58,754 nt of DNA, taken from assembly GCF_030908245.1 (NCBI RefSeq), contig NZ_JAVFJJ010000021.1, positions 589 to 59,342 of the forward strand, written 5' to 3'. Of this stretch, positions 19,026 through 27,651 are shown in pieces. A model generated the notes under the pieces. The model did no database searches. It saw only the letters and a list, made by a program, of their open reading frames with translations, and was not told the origin of the DNA. The DNA comes from Sinomonas sp. ASV322 (GTDB lineage: Bacteria; Actinomycetota; Actinomycetes; Actinomycetales; Micrococcaceae). Positions within the stretch are counted from its first letter, which is position 1. The number at the start of each line of letters is the position of its first letter. A program made the translations under genes and the position numbers.

Positions 19026-20233
19026 CGGCCGAGGCCACGCGCCCCACCGGCCCGGGAACTGCGGGCCCCGAAGCGCACGAGACAACTCGCATCAACGTCA
19101 TGAAGCCGTGGGTCGGGCTCGAGGAGTCCGCCGCGGTCGCGGACGTCATCGCGTCCGGCTGGCTTGCCCAGGGGCCGCGCGTCGCGGAGTTCGAGGCGGC
19201 GTTCGCGAAGGCCCACGGCGTGACGAACGGCGTCGCGGCATCGAGCTGCACCGCCGCGCTGCACCTCGCCCTGCTCGTCGTGGGGATCGAGCCGGGGGAC
19301 GAGGTCGTCGTGCCGTCGCTCTCGTTCATCGCGACCGCCAACGCCCCGCGCTACGTGGACGCCGAGCCCGTCTTCGCGGACGTCGACCCCGTCACCGGCA
19401 ACCTCACCGCGGAAACGATCGCCGCCGTGCTCGGGCCGCGCACGCGAGCCGTCGTCGTCGTCGACCAAGGCGGCCTCCCCGTGGACCTCGGGCCGATCGC
19501 CGAGCTGTGCGAAGATCGCGGGATCGCGATCATCGAGGACGCGGCGTGCGCCGTCGGCTCGCGCTACCGCGGGCACCCCGTCGGCGTGGGCGCGGACGTC
19601 GCGGCGTGGTCCTTCCACCCGCGCAAGCTCCTCACGACGGGCGAGGGCGGCATGCTCACGACCGACCGCCTCGCGTGGGCCCAGCGTGCGCGGCGCCTGC
19701 GGCAGCACGCGGCGAGCGTCTCGGCGTCGGAGCGGCACGAGGCGGCGCTCCGCGCTTCCGTGCGGGAGCAGTACACGGAACTCGGCTTCAACTTCCGCAT
19801 GACTGACATCCAGGCGGCGATCGGGCTCGTGCAGCTGCGCCGCCTCCCGGCGATGGTCGCCCAGCGCAGGGCGCTCGCCGCGCTCTATCGCGAGGCGCTC
19901 GACGGCGTCCCCGGGCTTCGGCTCGTCGAGGACCCGGCGGAGGGCGAATCGAACTTCCAGTCGTTCTGGGCCGAGGTCGGCGACGAATTCCCCCTGAGCC
20001 GCGACGGCCTCCTCGACGCGCTCGCGGAGGAGGGCATCTCGGCCCGGCCCGGCATCATGGCCGCCCACTTGGAACCCGCGTTCGCGGACGTCCCCCTCCG
20101 CGTCCCGCTTCCCGCGACGGAAAGGCTCACGTCCCGAACCCTCATCCTGCCGCTGTACCACGAGCTCGGCGAGAGCGGCGTCCTGCGCATCTGTGACGCG
20201 CTTCGACGTGCGCAGTCAGGGGAGCCGAGGTGA
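19022..20233 (+). CDS. DegT/DnrJ/EryC1/StrS-family sugar aminotransferase 1
   Basis: 403-residue PLP enzyme that aminates a keto nucleotide-sugar. Visible features are SSCTAALHLAL for phosphate binding, FIATANA, the AIIEDAAC segment and the Schiff-base Lys202 in FHPRKLLTTGEGG. The full-length fold is present. ATG 19022 overlaps the stop of the epimerase gene (ATGA), and the gene ends in a GTGA overlap with the acetyltransferase gene. The Lys context (HPRK) differs from that of aminotransferase 2 (YPGK), so the two are not recent copies and probably act on different sugars or positions. Confidence 0.92.
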   Translation: MTAEATRPTGPGTAGPEAHETTRINVMKPWVGLEESAAVADVIASGWLAQGPRVAEFEAAFAKAHGVTNGVAASSCTAALHLALLVVGIEPGDEVVVPSLSFIATANAPRYVDAEPVFADVDPVTGNLTAETIAAVLGPRTRAVVVVDQGGLPVDLGPIAELCEDRGIAIIEDAACAVGSRYRGHPVGVGADVAAWSFHPRKLLTTGEGGMLTTDRLAWAQRARRLRQHAASVSASERHEAALRASVREQYTELGFNFRMTDIQAAIGLVQLRRLPAMVAQRRALAALYREALDGVPGLRLVEDPAEGESNFQSFWAEVGDEFPLSRDGLLDALAEEGISARPGIMAAHLEPAFADVPLRVPLPATERLTSRTLILPLYHELGESGVLRICDALRRAQSGEPR

Positions 20234-20895
20234 CCGAGCTCCTCATCGTCGCTGCGAGTGGCCTGGCCCGTGAGGTCATGGCCCTCGTGCGCGGGGGTGA
20301 CGACTTCGACCTCCTGGGCATCCTCGACGACGATCCGGTCCGCGTCGGGAGCCTCCTCGACGGCGCACACGTCCTCGGCCCGCTTGCCGAGGTCCGCAAG
20401 CATCCCAACGCGCGGCTCGTCGTGTGCGTCGGGAGCGGGGCAATCCGCGCCGACATCGTGCGGCGCCTCGCCGCGCTCGGGCTCCCGCCGGGCCGTTTCG
20501 CGACGATCATCCACCCGAGCGCGATCATCCCCGAGGGGTGCTCGGTGGGCGAGGGGAGCATCCTGCTCGCGAACGTCGTCATGACGGCGGCCGTCACGCT
20601 CGGGCGGCACGTCGTCGTCATGCCCGGGGTGACTCTCACGCACGGCGACTTCGTGGACGACTACGCGACGTTCGGCGCGGGCGTCGCGGTCGGCGGCTCC
20701 GTCGTCGTCGGTCGGGCCGCCTACCTCGGCATGAACAGCAGCATCCGGCAGCGCACGCGCGTGGGCGCGCGCGCCGTCGTCGGCATGGGCGCGGCCGTTG
20801 TCTCGGACGTGCCCGAAGGGCAGACATGGGTCGGTGTCCCCGCCCGACCCATGTCTGGTGTCGTGGCGGGGCCGACGCGAGGGGTGGAACCGTGA
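20230..20895 (+). CDS. NeuD/PglD-family sugar O- or N-acetyltransferase
   Basis: 221 residues. The N-terminal Rossmann-like part (about 1-85: LLIVAASGLAREV, ILDDDP) is followed by a left-handed beta-helix of hexapeptide repeats (about 95-210: IHPSAIIPEGCSVGEGS, VVVMPGVTLTHGDFV). This layout is that of PglD and NeuD, which acetylate amino sugars on nucleotide carriers. It lies between two DegT aminotransferase genes, each joined by GTGA overlaps, so acetylation of a freshly made amino sugar is the likely job. The exact acceptor is not determined. Confidence 0.88.
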   Translation: MTELLIVAASGLAREVMALVRGGDDFDLLGILDDDPVRVGSLLDGAHVLGPLAEVRKHPNARLVVCVGSGAIRADIVRRLAALGLPPGRFATIIHPSAIIPEGCSVGEGSILLANVVMTAAVTLGRHVVVMPGVTLTHGDFVDDYATFGAGVAVGGSVVVGRAAYLGMNSSIRQRTRVGARAVVGMGAAVVSDVPEGQTWVGVPARPMSGVVAGPTRGVEP

Positions 20896-22019
20896 CTACG
20901 GAGGCGCAGGCAGGAAGAGTGCTCAGGGTCCCGTTCGTGGACCTCGCGGCGCAGCAGCGCGAGGTGAGCGCCGACGTCGTCCCCGAGGTCGTGCGCGCCC
21001 TCGACACCGGTGCGTTCATCGGCGGACCCCACGTGACCGCGTTCGAGGACGAGTACGCCGAGTTCGTGGGGGTCCGCGCCTGCATCGGGGTGGCCAACGG
21101 CACGGATGCGCTCGAGCTCGCCCTGCGCGCCGTCGGTGTGGGGCCCGGCGGCGAGGTGATCCTGCCGGCCAACACGTTTGTCGCGACCGCCGAAGCAGTG
21201 GTGCGCGCGGGGGCACGCCCCGTGCTCGTCGACGTCGATCCGGAGACGCTGCTCATCGACGCGAGCCTGGTGGGCCGGGCGGTGGGGCCTAGGACTCAGG
21301 CCATCGTCCCGGTCCACCTGTTCGGCCAGACGGCACCCGTCGAGGCCCTCGTGCCGCTCGCCGCCCGCCGTGGCCTCGCCGTCGTCGAGGACGCGGCGCA
21401 GGCCCAGGGGGCTCGCCGCTACGGCCGCCACGCCGGCTCGCTCGGGCATATCGCCGCGACGAGCTTCTACCCCGGGAAGAACCTCGGCGCGGCCGGGGAC
21501 GCCGGGGCCGTCACGACCAACGACCTGATCCTCGCCGACATGGTGCGCCTCTTGGCCGCGCATGGCAGCGCGGTCAAGTACGTGCACGAGATCGTGGGCT
21601 TCAACTCGCGCCTCGACGCCGTCCAGGCGATCGTCCTGCGCGCCAAACTGCGCCGGCTCGCCGAATGGAACGCACGACGGCGTGCGGCGGCACGGCTCTA
21701 CGAGGAGCTTCTCGAGGGGGTCGCCGGGGTCCGCACGCCGCACAGCCAGCCCGGCAACGAGGACGTGTGGCACCTCTACGCGATCCGCGCCGAGGAGCGC
21801 GACCGGGTCCAGAGCGCACTCGCCGCGGCCGGGATCGCGACCGGCATCCACTACCCGACGCCCGTGCACCTCACGGACGCGTTCTCCTACCTCGACCACC
21901 GCCCGGGCGATTTCCCGGTCGCCGAGGAGGCCGCTTCACAGCTGCTTTCGCTGCCCATGTTCCCCCACATCACGCCCGAGCAGCAGCGGCTCGTCGCCGA
22001 GGTGGTGCGGGGATGCTGA
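20892..22019 (+). CDS. DegT/DnrJ/EryC1/StrS-family sugar aminotransferase 2 (WlbE/WbpE-like)
   Basis: 375-residue PLP aminotransferase. Features are FVDLAAQQ at the N terminus, GVANGTDALELAL, PANTFVATAEA, VEDAAQAQGA and Schiff-base Lys196 in FYPGKNLGAAGDAG. The FYPGKNLG context and GFNSRLDAVQA are typical of the subgroup acting at C3 (WlbE, FdtB, QdtB). With the Gfo/Idh gene and the minus-strand WlbB-like gene it would complete a route to a 2,3-diamino sugar acid. GTG 20892 overlaps the previous stop. Its 3' end overlaps the next gene by 7 bp. Confidence 0.92.
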   Translation: MTTEAQAGRVLRVPFVDLAAQQREVSADVVPEVVRALDTGAFIGGPHVTAFEDEYAEFVGVRACIGVANGTDALELALRAVGVGPGGEVILPANTFVATAEAVVRAGARPVLVDVDPETLLIDASLVGRAVGPRTQAIVPVHLFGQTAPVEALVPLAARRGLAVVEDAAQAQGARRYGRHAGSLGHIAATSFYPGKNLGAAGDAGAVTTNDLILADMVRLLAAHGSAVKYVHEIVGFNSRLDAVQAIVLRAKLRRLAEWNARRRAAARLYEELLEGVAGVRTPHSQPGNEDVWHLYAIRAEERDRVQSALAAAGIATGIHYPTPVHLTDAFSYLDHRPGDFPVAEEAASQLLSLPMFPHITPEQQRLVAEVVRGC

Positions 22020-23065
22020 GGCTGGGGGCGACGCCGTTGCAGGGCCGGCCACGCGTATCGGTCGTGGTGCCGTGCTACAACTACGGCCGCTTCCTTCCCG
22101 AAGCCGTCGGGAGCGCACTCGACCAGCCCGGCGTCGACGTCGACGTGATCATCGTCGACGACGCGTCGACGGACGGCAGCGCCGAGGTCGCGGAGGCCCT
22201 CGCGGCCGCCGACAGCCGCGTGACCCTCGTCCGCCACGAGAGGAACCGAGGGCACATCGCGACGTACAACGACGGGCTGTCGCGGGTCAGCGGCGACCTC
22301 GCGGTGCTGCTCTCGGCCGACGACGTCCTGGCCGCCGGCTCCCTCGCCCGCTCTGCGGCCCTGTTCGAGGCCCGTCCCGACGTCGGCCTCGTCTACGGAT
22401 ACGCGCCGTCGTTCGACTCGGAGAGTCCGCCCACCGCGCGGCGCGACGCCGGGATCACCTGGAGCGTGTGGAGCGGCGCGGAATGGACGCGGCGCGTGTG
22501 CGAGCGCGGGACCAATCTCATCGTCAACCCGGAAGCGGTCGTGCGCCGCCCGGTCCTCGAGTCCATCGGCGGATACGACCCTGCGCAGCCGCACGCCGCG
22601 GACATGCATTTCTGGCTCAGGGCCGCCGCGCTCGGGGGAGTCGGGCGGGTCAACGGCGCGGCCCAGGCCCACTACCGGGTCCACGGCGGCAACATGCACC
22701 TCGGAGCCTTCGAGGGTCAGTACCGGGACGCCCTCGAGCGGCGCATCGTCTTCGACTCGCTCCTCCGCGACGGGCTGCTGTCGCGACGGGCCCACGGAAC
22801 CGCGCTCACCTCCGTGGCCCGCGAATCCCTGAGGGCCGCCCGCAGGGGCCTCGCCGAGGGGTCCGCCGCAGGGCGCGAGCGTGCCGCGGACTTCGAGGCG
22901 CTCGCCCTCGACTGCGATCCGGGAATCAGATGGGGCCCCCGGTGGGCGCTGTACAAGGCGCTCGGCGGTGCCCGCGCCCGGGGCCCGCTCTCCCGGGCTG
23001 AGGCCTTCGTCGACAGGGTCCGGTGGTCCGTCGCGTGGCGCCGCTGGAGGAGGTATGGGACGTGA
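22013..23065 (+). CDS. Family 2 glycosyltransferase A
   Basis: 350 residues. The GT-A nucleotide-sugar-binding start (SVVVPCYNYGRFLPEAV) begins near residue 16. A VDDASTDGS stretch follows, and the metal-binding acidic motif is seen in LLSADDVLA. It adds one sugar to the lipid-linked repeat unit on the cytoplasmic face. It is clearly paralogous to glycosyltransferase B (24498-25592), which shares the P-CYNYGRFL-EAVGSAL segment, so the two flank the flippase gene as a duplicated pair. The start ATG lies inside the previous gene; the stop is in a GTGA overlap with the flippase start. Confidence 0.9.
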   Translation: MLRLGATPLQGRPRVSVVVPCYNYGRFLPEAVGSALDQPGVDVDVIIVDDASTDGSAEVAEALAAADSRVTLVRHERNRGHIATYNDGLSRVSGDLAVLLSADDVLAAGSLARSAALFEARPDVGLVYGYAPSFDSESPPTARRDAGITWSVWSGAEWTRRVCERGTNLIVNPEAVVRRPVLESIGGYDPAQPHAADMHFWLRAAALGGVGRVNGAAQAHYRVHGGNMHLGAFEGQYRDALERRIVFDSLLRDGLLSRRAHGTALTSVARESLRAARRGLAEGSAAGRERAADFEALALDCDPGIRWGPRWALYKALGGARARGPLSRAEAFVDRVRWSVAWRRWRRYGT

Positions 23066-24501
23066 GCGCCCTCGTCCACCGCGTCCGGCGCGGCCTTGCC
23101 TGGAGTTCGGCGTCGAACCTGCTCTTGCGAGTGGGGAGCCTCGCCGTCGGCATCGTGCTCGCCCGCCTGCTGGCTCCGGACCAGTTCGGCGTGTACGCCG
23201 TCGCGCTGACCGTCCAGTCGATCCTCATGACGCTCGCCGACCCCGGGCTCACGGCGCTCCTCATCAGGTCTGAGGAGCACGCGCGGCTTGCTCCCACGAC
23301 GGCGACGATCGGGATGCTCTGCGGCGCGGGCCTTGCCGCGATCATGGCCGCCGCGTCCCCCCTCATCGCGTCGGTGATGGGGGCGCCCTCCGCGGCGCCG
23401 ATCATCGCGCTCCTGTCCCTCACGCTCGCGCTGGCGGGGGCGGGCGTCGTGCCGCTCGCGACGCTCCAGCGCTCGTTCGCCCAGCAGAAGGTCTTCGCCG
23501 CCTCGGCGGCCGATTTCGCGGTGAGCACGGCGGCGACGTTGCTACTTGTGCTGGGCGGCGCTGGGCCGATCGCCCTTGCGGTGGGCCGGGTGCTCGGCCA
23601 GACGGTCAGCACCTCGCTGCAATTCGTGCTCGCGAAGGAGCGCCCGGCGTTCGGATGGGACCGCCGGCAGCTCGGACTGCTCGTCTCCTTCGGCGCCCCC
23701 CTCGCGGGCGCGAACCTCGTCTCGTGGATCGTGATCAACCTCGACAACGTCGTGATTGCCCGCATGCTCGGCCCCACGGCCCTGGGCTTCTACGTCCTCG
23801 CGTTCAACATCGCGAGCTGGCCCATGAACGCGCTCGGCCAGGCGGTGCGAGCGGTCGCCCTGCCGGGGTTCGCGCAGAGCGAGGACGCTCCCCGGGCCCT
23901 TCGGGAGGCGGTCGCCCTGACGTGGGCGGGTGCGGCCGGTGCGGGAGCGCTCCTCGCGGCCCTCGCGGTGCCGCTCATCGCCGTCGTGTACGGGGACGTC
24001 TGGCTCCCGGCCGCGCCCGTGCTGGCCGCCCTCGCGGTGTTCGGGGCGATGCGCGCGGTGTTCGACCTGTTCGCGGGCTACCTCATGGCCCGAGGCCGCT
24101 CGGGGAGCGTTCTCGCGGTGCAGGTCGTGTGGGGCGTCGTCCTTGTTCCGGCCCTCGTCGTCGGAATCCGGCTCTCGGGCGTTGCGGGCGCCGGGTGGGC
24201 CCACGTGATCGTCGGAGCCGCTGTTCTCGGGGCCTACGGGGTGGTGCTGCGCGGGGCCCGCGTGGGCCAGATGCTGGGCACGAGCGTCTACCCGAGCTTG
24301 GTAGGGCTGGCCGCGGGCGCGGCCGCGTTCGGGGCGTCGGCTGTGCTTCCCGGATCCATCGCCCGCCTTGTGGGCGGCGGCGCGGCTGGCCTGATCGTGC
24401 TCGGCGCCGCGCTGTGGCCCTGGGCCGCCTCGCGCCTTCGGACGGGCGCCGCGCTGTCCCCGGCGAAACGGGAAGAGCCGCTAGTTGAGGAGAAGCCGTG
24501 A
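23062..24501 (+). CDS. Wzx-type polysaccharide flippase
   Basis: 479-residue multi-pass membrane protein of the MOP/PST superfamily, with about 12-14 predicted helices. It starts with GLAWSSASNLLLRVGSLAVG, typical of these transporters, and has LARLLAPDQFGVYAVA. It should flip the undecaprenyl-linked repeat unit across the membrane. I chose GTG 23062 because GGAGGAGG at 23046-23053 precedes it by 8 nt and it forms the GTGA overlap seen across this operon. Earlier in-frame GTG codons (23023) would lengthen the overlap with glycosyltransferase A without a site. Polymerase and chain-length genes follow in the same operon. Confidence 0.9.
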   Translation: MSALVHRVRRGLAWSSASNLLLRVGSLAVGIVLARLLAPDQFGVYAVALTVQSILMTLADPGLTALLIRSEEHARLAPTTATIGMLCGAGLAAIMAAASPLIASVMGAPSAAPIIALLSLTLALAGAGVVPLATLQRSFAQQKVFAASAADFAVSTAATLLLVLGGAGPIALAVGRVLGQTVSTSLQFVLAKERPAFGWDRRQLGLLVSFGAPLAGANLVSWIVINLDNVVIARMLGPTALGFYVLAFNIASWPMNALGQAVRAVALPGFAQSEDAPRALREAVALTWAGAAGAGALLAALAVPLIAVVYGDVWLPAAPVLAALAVFGAMRAVFDLFAGYLMARGRSGSVLAVQVVWGVVLVPALVVGIRLSGVAGAGWAHVIVGAAVLGAYGVVLRGARVGQMLGTSVYPSLVGLAAGAAAFGASAVLPGSIARLVGGGAAGLIVLGAALWPWAASRLRTGAALSPAKREEPLVEEKP

Positions 24502-25592
24502 GCCGTGCCGAGCGCACTGTCCGAGTCAAGCCGCGCGAGACGGCGGGCGTCGCGGGATCGGAGACCGTGAGCGTCGTCATCCCGTGCTACAACTACGGCC
24601 GGTTCCTCGGAGAAGCGGTGGGCAGCGCCCTGTCCCAGCGTTCGGCAGACGTCCGCGTGATTGTCGTGGACGACAGGTCGACCGACGACAGTCTGGCCGT
24701 CGCGACTGCGATCGCCGACCGGGATCCACGGGTGACCGTCATCGCGAACGAGCGCAACTCGGGCATGGTGGAGACGTTCAACCGCGGGCTCCGCGCCGCC
24801 GCGGGAGACTTCCTCGTCCGGCTCGACGCCGATGACCTGCTGACTCCCGGTGCCCTCGAGCGGGCCCTCGCCGTGTTCCGTGCCTACCCCTCCGTCGGCC
24901 TCGTGTACGGCCATCCGCTGCATTTCGAGGGGACCCGGCTCCCGGAGCCCCGGACGGCGGCCACGGCGTGGACCGTGTGGCCGGGCCGCCGCTGGCTCGC
25001 CGATCGCTGTGCCTCCGGGGTGAACGTCATCACCTCCCCGGAAGTGGTCATGCGCATGTCCACGGTCCGCGAGGCCGGCCCCCAGATGCCTCTCAAGCAC
25101 ACGCCCGACATGGAAATGTGGCTCAGGCTCGCGGCCTTTGCCGACGTCGCCTATATCCAGGGGGCAGATCAGGCGTGGCATCGGGAGCACGCGGCGAGCA
25201 TGTCGGCGACGGAGGTCGACGACGTCGTCGACCTTGTGGAACGCGGCGAGGCCTTCGAGGTCCTGTTCTCCGGCCCCGTGGGGCGCCTGCCGGAGGCGGA
25301 GGAACTGCACGCGGCAGCGCTCACAGCGTTGGCGCGCGAGGCCCTCATGCGCGCGGCTCGGGAATACGACCGAGGACGCGGAAACTCGCCCGCGGCGGCC
25401 GAGTTCATTCGGCTTGCAGGGCAGTTCATCCCGGATACGGCCCGCGTTTCCGGCTGGCGCAGGCTCCAGCGCCGGATCAGGCGAGGTTCGAGGTTCCCGC
25501 AGAGGAGCCTCCAATCTCTTGGCGCGCGCCTAGCCCGGCGCACGGCGAGCGAGCTCAAATGGCGCCGCTGGCGGCGCGAAGGGGTCTTCTGA
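24498..25592 (+). CDS. Family 2 glycosyltransferase B
   Basis: 364 residues, GT-A fold. Key parts are VSVVIPCYNYGRFLGEAV (about 24-41), VVDDRSTDDS and the metal-binding RLDADDLLT. It is a paralogue of glycosyltransferase A two genes upstream, with an extended C-terminal basic tail rich in Arg and Trp that may contact the membrane. It is probably one of the repeat-unit assembly transferases. GTG start in a 4-bp overlap with the flippase stop. Confidence 0.9.
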   Translation: MSRAERTVRVKPRETAGVAGSETVSVVIPCYNYGRFLGEAVGSALSQRSADVRVIVVDDRSTDDSLAVATAIADRDPRVTVIANERNSGMVETFNRGLRAAAGDFLVRLDADDLLTPGALERALAVFRAYPSVGLVYGHPLHFEGTRLPEPRTAATAWTVWPGRRWLADRCASGVNVITSPEVVMRMSTVREAGPQMPLKHTPDMEMWLRLAAFADVAYIQGADQAWHREHAASMSATEVDDVVDLVERGEAFEVLFSGPVGRLPEAEELHAAALTALAREALMRAAREYDRGRGNSPAAAEFIRLAGQFIPDTARVSGWRRLQRRIRRGSRFPQRSLQSLGARLARRTASELKWRRWRREGVF

Positions 25593-25618
25593 CGGTTTCG
25601 ACAGAGAAAGGAATGACC

Positions 25619-26845
25619 ATGACGGGCTGGGGGATTTTGCGTCGCCTGGTGGCGGAGTGGCGCGAGGGCGGATCGGGCGGCCTTCGTGCGAGCGGCACGC
25701 GTTGGCTTCGGCGAAAGCTCGGCTCGGAGGGGGAGGATCTTCACCTCAGGACCGGGGACTTCGCGACGGCGCCCGAGCCATGGCGGCTGCGGGCGCGCGA
25801 TGGGTCGCGGCCGCTGAGCGTCACGTGGCTTGTGACGCCTCCCGGACCGGGCTCGGGAGGGCACACGACCATCTTCCGCATGGTCCGTGCGCTCGAAGAC
25901 GCCGGGCATGCGTGTCGACTCGCCGTCTATGACGGCCGAGGTCGGCCCGCGTCCCTCTACGCGGAGACCATTCGCCAGTGGTGGCCCGCCGTGCGGGCAC
26001 CCGTCGTCGACGTCGACGCCGGCACCGAGGGGACCGACGTCTTTGTCGCGACCGCCTGGCAGACGGCCCACGTCCTCGCCAACGTGACGGCCGACGGGGC
26101 ACGCCTCTACTTCGCGCAGGACTACGAGCCGTGGTTCTACGCCCAGGGTGCGGTCTCCGAACTGGCCGATCGGACGTACGGTTTCGGCTTCGAGACGTTC
26201 ACCGTCGGGCAGGCCATCGCGGACGAGCTGTCGCGTCGGCACGGCGTCGAGCCGACCGTCATTCCCTACGGCTGCGACCACGAGGTCTACGGCGTCGACG
26301 AGAGCGCCGGCCGCGACAGCGTCGTCTTCTACTCGCGGCCCGGTGTCGCGCGGCGGGGCTTCGAGATCGCCCTTCCCGCGCTCGAGCGTTTCCACGGCCT
26401 CAGGCCCGACGTCGAGATCCACGTCGTCGGCCCGCTTCCGCGCGCCGGGTTTCCCGCCGTCGTCCACAGCACGGTGACCCCGGCGGAACTCAACCGCCTC
26501 TACCAGCGCTGCGCGGCGGGCCTCGCGCTCTCGTACACCAACGTGTCGCTGCTCCCGTTCGAACTGCTCGCCTCGGGCGTCGTGCCCGTCATGAACGACT
26601 GGGCCCCGGCGCGGACCGACCTCGACGATCCGAGCATCGTCTGGGCCGCCTCCGATCCGGAGTCCCTCGCCCAAGGGCTCTGCAGGGCGCTCGAGGTCCA
26701 GGCCGCCCGCGGGCCGAAGGCCGTTGCGGCCGGCGTCGCGGACAGGACCTGGAGCGAGAGCGGCCGGGTCTTCGTGAGCGCGGTCGAACGGTCCTGTTCG
26801 CGGCCCGCCGCGGTGTCGGCCAGGACGGAAGGAGGCCTGTCATGA
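25619..26845 (+). CDS. Family 4-like glycosyltransferase
   Basis: 408 residues, GT-B fold. VTWLVTPPGPGSGGHTTIFRM near the N terminus, LYFAQDYEPWFY in the middle, VIPYGCDHEVY and SLLPFELLASGVVPVMND in the C-terminal donor-binding half resemble WsaF-type rhamnosyltransferases and other GT4 enzymes. The linkage is not predictable. Two ATG codons lie six bases apart (25613, 25619); the second has the better distance from AAAGGA. A 26-nt gap before it is the longest intergenic gap after the second gene of the operon. Overlaps the next gene by 4 bp. Confidence 0.85.
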   Translation: MTGWGILRRLVAEWREGGSGGLRASGTRWLRRKLGSEGEDLHLRTGDFATAPEPWRLRARDGSRPLSVTWLVTPPGPGSGGHTTIFRMVRALEDAGHACRLAVYDGRGRPASLYAETIRQWWPAVRAPVVDVDAGTEGTDVFVATAWQTAHVLANVTADGARLYFAQDYEPWFYAQGAVSELADRTYGFGFETFTVGQAIADELSRRHGVEPTVIPYGCDHEVYGVDESAGRDSVVFYSRPGVARRGFEIALPALERFHGLRPDVEIHVVGPLPRAGFPAVVHSTVTPAELNRLYQRCAAGLALSYTNVSLLPFELLASGVVPVMNDWAPARTDLDDPSIVWAASDPESLAQGLCRALEVQAARGPKAVAAGVADRTWSESGRVFVSAVERSCSRPAAVSARTEGGLS

Positions 26846-27651
26846 CGCTCAAGTCCTTCGTCGCCATGCTCCGCCGCTTCATCTGGCTCGTGGTCATCGG
26901 CGTCGTCCTTGCGGGAGGCGCCGGCGCGGCGGGGTTCCTCGTGTCCCCCAAGGGCTACGAGATGACGGCGCGATTCCTCCTGCTCTCCCCGCTGCGCAAC
27001 GCCGAAGGACAGGTGGGGAACCCCTTCCTCGATCTCGGCAATGGCGTCGCGAGCCTCGCCGAAGTGGTTTCCACCTCGCTCACCGACGACGCGACCGTGC
27101 TGAACTACCGGGACAAATACCCCGGCCTCGAGTACGCCGTCGCGCGCGACGTCGGCACCAACGCGCCCGTCATCATCGTCAAGGTGGACGCCTCGAAGGA
27201 GGCGGAGGCCAAAGCCGCGCTCGAGGACCTGTCCGAGGCCGTCCCCGGCAAGATCTCCGACCTCCAGAAGGGCGCGGGGGCCCCGCAGAACCTGTGGGTG
27301 ACCTCGACGACGCTCACGCGCGACACCCGGGCCAAGCCCATCTACACCGTTCCGCTCCGGACGGGGATCAGCGCCGGCGCGGGAGTCCTCCTGGTCGACC
27401 TGCTCATCGTCGCGCTCCTCGAGCGCCGCAGGGCACGGCGCGCGGCCACCGCGAGCGCGGGGGCTCCCGCCGCGGTGCCCACGAGCGCCGCGACCGGGTC
27501 CGGCACAGTCGTCGTGACACCGGTCGACGGCGACACCGCCCGCGGTCGACGTCTCAGGTCCGCGTCGCGGGAGCCGGCCCGCGCCTCGACCGGGACAGAG
27601 GACACGTCGGGAAGCCAGCCTGAGCCGGTGTCCTTGGGGAGGATCCGCTAG
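26842..27651 (+). CDS. Wzz/co-polymerase-like chain-length protein
   Basis: 269 residues with the layout of polysaccharide co-polymerases: a membrane helix at about 14-35 (FIWLVVIGVVLAGGAGAAG), an extracellular mixed domain, a second helix at about 178-198, then a basic, low-complexity cytoplasmic tail of about 70 residues. There is no tyrosine-kinase domain and no obvious Tyr-rich cluster, so a separate BY-kinase, if used, is not here. It should control polymer length with the Wzy protein encoded next. Family assignment rests on topology and position more than on motifs. Confidence 0.75.
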   Translation: MTLKSFVAMLRRFIWLVVIGVVLAGGAGAAGFLVSPKGYEMTARFLLLSPLRNAEGQVGNPFLDLGNGVASLAEVVSTSLTDDATVLNYRDKYPGLEYAVARDVGTNAPVIIVKVDASKEAEAKAALEDLSEAVPGKISDLQKGAGAPQNLWVTSTTLTRDTRAKPIYTVPLRTGISAGAGVLLVDLLIVALLERRRARRAATASAGAPAAVPTSAATGSGTVVVTPVDGDTARGRRLRSASREPARASTGTEDTSGSQPEPVSLGRIR

